Assembly (NCBI GenBank): GCA_902787555.1
Contig: CADAGO010000030.1
Span: 1-49,248 of the forward strand
Reading direction: 5' to 3'
DNA from: an uncultured Bacteroidales bacterium
GTDB taxonomy: Bacteria > Bacteroidota > Bacteroidia > Bacteroidales > Bacteroidaceae
DNA length: 49,248 bases
Positions 47,853-49,248 of the stretch are shown in pieces (the first letter of the stretch is position 1; the number at the start of each line of letters is the position of its first letter). A program made the translations under genes and the position numbers. The notes under the pieces are model-generated. The model did no database searches. It saw nothing but the letters and a program-made list of their open reading frames with translations, and was not told where the DNA came from.

Positions 47853-49055
47853 ATGAGAAAAATCATTCTTTTTGGAGCATTCGTTGCTCTCAGCTCATCG
47901 CTCTTCGCACAGATTGCAGAGCGTCAAGCACCCAAGAAACCCGAGTTCACCGTCATCAAGGAGATTCCAATCACCAGCGTGAAGAACCAAGCACGTTCTG
48001 GTACCTGTTGGAACTACTCTACCCTCTCGTTCTTCGAGTCAGAAATCCTGAAGAAATCAGGCAAGACTTACGACCTTTGCGAGATGTTTGTCTGCAACAA
48101 GAACTACATGGATCGTGCCATCTGTAAGGTTCGTATGCATGGAGATGCACAGTTCTCACAAGGCGGATCAGCCTACGACGTACTCTATGTTCTCAAATAC
48201 TACGGCATCTGTCCAGAAGAAGCTATGCCTCTTCCAGGCACTCTCTATGGAGATACACTTAACAACTTCAATGAATTTTTCGAAGTGATGGAACCATACG
48301 TTGATGCTGTAGCAAAATCAAAAGCTAAAACGATTGGCACCACATGGAGGAACGGTCTGCAAGGTATCCTTGATGCCTATCTCGGCAAGTGTCCAGAGGA
48401 GTTCACCTACGAAGGAAAGAAGTACACACCAAAAACATTCGCAGCAAGCCTCGGACTGAATTGGGATGACTACGTATCCATCACCTCATATACTCATCAT
48501 CCATTCTATGAGGAATTCCCTGTAGAAGTACAGGACAACTGGCGCCAGCCAGGTTCATGGAACCTTCCTATCGACGAAATGGCTCGTGTTATTGAGAACG
48601 CCATTATGAACGGCTACACCGTAGCTTGGGGTGGAGATGTCTCTGAAGATGGATTTACTCGCAACGGCCTAGCAATCCTCTACGACGAAAACCCAGAGCA
48701 AGGACTCGAAGGTTCCGATATGGCACGTTGGTTAGGACTCTCAACTGCTCAGCGCCGTAGCGAAGTAATCGGAAAAGGCTTTGAAGCACCCGAGATGACC
48801 CCAACACAGGAACAGCGTCAGAAAGAGTTCGACAACTGGGAACTCACAGATGACCACGGAATGCTCATCTATGGAATCGCAAAAGATCAGAACGGACGCA
48901 AGTGGTATATGGTAAAGAACTCATGGGGTGTAACTGGCGAATACAAAGGAACATGGTACATGACCGAAAACTTCATCGTTGCCAAATGTATGGACTTCCT
49001 CGTCAACAAGAATGCCATTCCTAAAGACATCCTCAAGAAACTCAATATAAAATAA
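47853..49055 (+). CDS. Secreted C1 family cysteine peptidase (bleomycin-hydrolase / PepC type)
   Basis: The 400-aa protein has a signal peptide (MRKIILFGAFVALSSSLFAQ) and a papain-like C1B domain. The catalytic Cys52 lies in NQARSGTCWNYSTLSFFE, His335 in TDDHGMLIYGIAKD and Asn356 in YMVKNSWGVTG, so the triad is complete. It resembles the PepC/bleomycin hydrolase family, whose cytosolic members act as aminopeptidases; the signal peptide predicts export here. It lies 23 nt after the M24 peptidase gene and is followed by a strong terminator. Confidence 0.93.
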   Translation: MRKIILFGAFVALSSSLFAQIAERQAPKKPEFTVIKEIPITSVKNQARSGTCWNYSTLSFFESEILKKSGKTYDLCEMFVCNKNYMDRAICKVRMHGDAQFSQGGSAYDVLYVLKYYGICPEEAMPLPGTLYGDTLNNFNEFFEVMEPYVDAVAKSKAKTIGTTWRNGLQGILDAYLGKCPEEFTYEGKKYTPKTFAASLGLNWDDYVSITSYTHHPFYEEFPVEVQDNWRQPGSWNLPIDEMARVIENAIMNGYTVAWGGDVSEDGFTRNGLAILYDENPEQGLEGSDMARWLGLSTAQRRSEVIGKGFEAPEMTPTQEQRQKEFDNWELTDDHGMLIYGIAKDQNGRKWYMVKNSWGVTGEYKGTWYMTENFIVAKCMDFLVNKNAIPKDILKKLNIK

Positions 49056-49073
49056 CTGCAATACATATGAACC

Positions 49074-49105
49074 AAAAAGGCTAGCTTCATTGCTAGCCTT
49101 TTTTC
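49074..49105 (+). terminator. Intrinsic terminator after the C1 peptidase gene
   Basis: A perfect 12-bp stem (49074-49085 with 49092-49103) with a 6-nt loop and a T-run lies 19 nt after the stop codon. Confidence 0.92.
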
Positions 49106-49132
49106 TTTGTCCTCTTAAATACTCACATTACT

Positions 49133-49248
49133 ACTGTCCGCTAAAACCATTTAACCCAAATCGGTCATTAGCGTTATGAGATAATAGTTTTTAATTTTTG
49201 AATAGATGTTTTGCTGATTTGAGGGCGCAATGGGGTTCCATTGTAACC
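49133..49248. other. Right edge, possible start of a mobile element
   Basis: No gene is visible. ACTGTCCGCTAAAACC at 49133 resembles terminal repeats of some Bacteroidetes IS4-like elements, but the window ends before a transposase could be seen. Confidence 0.2.

Overview
The window looks like chromosomal DNA of a gut or rumen Bacteroidales bacterium, most likely Prevotella or a close relative. The evidence is: promoters of the Bacteroidetes type (TTTG or TTG, 19-21 nt, then TAnnTTTG) in front of many genes; many lipoproteins and TonB-dependent receptors; two secreted GH10 xylanases with CBM6 modules and a GH51 arabinofuranosidase; corrin-pathway enzymes fused as is usual in Bacteroidetes; and intergenic DNA full of short tandem repeats. 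No rRNA, phage, integrase or complete insertion sequence was seen.

Layout. 1-439: end of an unidentified gene, a terminator and repeat-rich spacer. 440-2485: htpG. 2445-8546 (minus): five-gene group of a small lipoprotein, GH51 arabinofuranosidase, a small VCBS-like lipoprotein, a DUF3160 lipoprotein and a CapA-like lipoprotein. 8733-9761: mltG. 9855-10064 (minus): small wHTH protein. 10359-14882 (minus): pheT, yebC, a TSCPD protein, a lipoprotein, a C_GCAxxG_C_C protein that reads into tRNA-Ser(CGA), and tandem copies of the tRNA 3' end. 15121-21334: two paralogous GH10 xylanases separated by a dense repeat cluster. 21337-32170: TonB receptor and an anaerobic-type corrin operon (cobJ-cbiC, cbiE-cbiT, cbiG-cobM, cobK-cbiD, a BtuC-like permease, and cbiA split into two ORFs). 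32256-37057 (minus): cobalamin riboswitch, TonB receptor, lipoprotein CbiK and BtuF-like binding protein. 37058-49248: DUF805 protein, small membrane protein, lrp diverging from metY-cysK, XRE regulator, a 0.9-kb gene-free stretch, holA diverging from a thioesterase, an AlkZ-like protein, a pepP-like M24 peptidase and a C1 peptidase.

How the genes fit together. The two convergent corrinoid operons meet at 32.2 kb. The minus-strand operon has a B12 riboswitch and encodes uptake plus a predicted extracytoplasmic cobaltochelatase. The plus-strand operon encodes much of corrin ring synthesis plus a permease; it starts 2 nt after a xylanase gene and has no riboswitch or promoter of its own that I can see. 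CbiL, CbiP, CbiB, the lower-ligand genes and the transporter ATPase are not in the window.

The most unusual signal is a 24-bp repeat with core TTCGACAGGCTCA. It occurs as an 8-copy array between the xylanases, a 4-copy array at the operon junction, a 2-copy array inside the cobJ-cbiC linker, and single copies in cobJ, cbiE, cbiD and the spacer before cbiA. Inside coding sequence it is translated in all three forward frames without disrupting the genes, and at the 3' end of cbiA it supplies the stop codon. Two other intergenic-type repeat families also enter proteins or split a gene, and an 11-bp tandem repeat with a fixed tail occurs at two distant sites.
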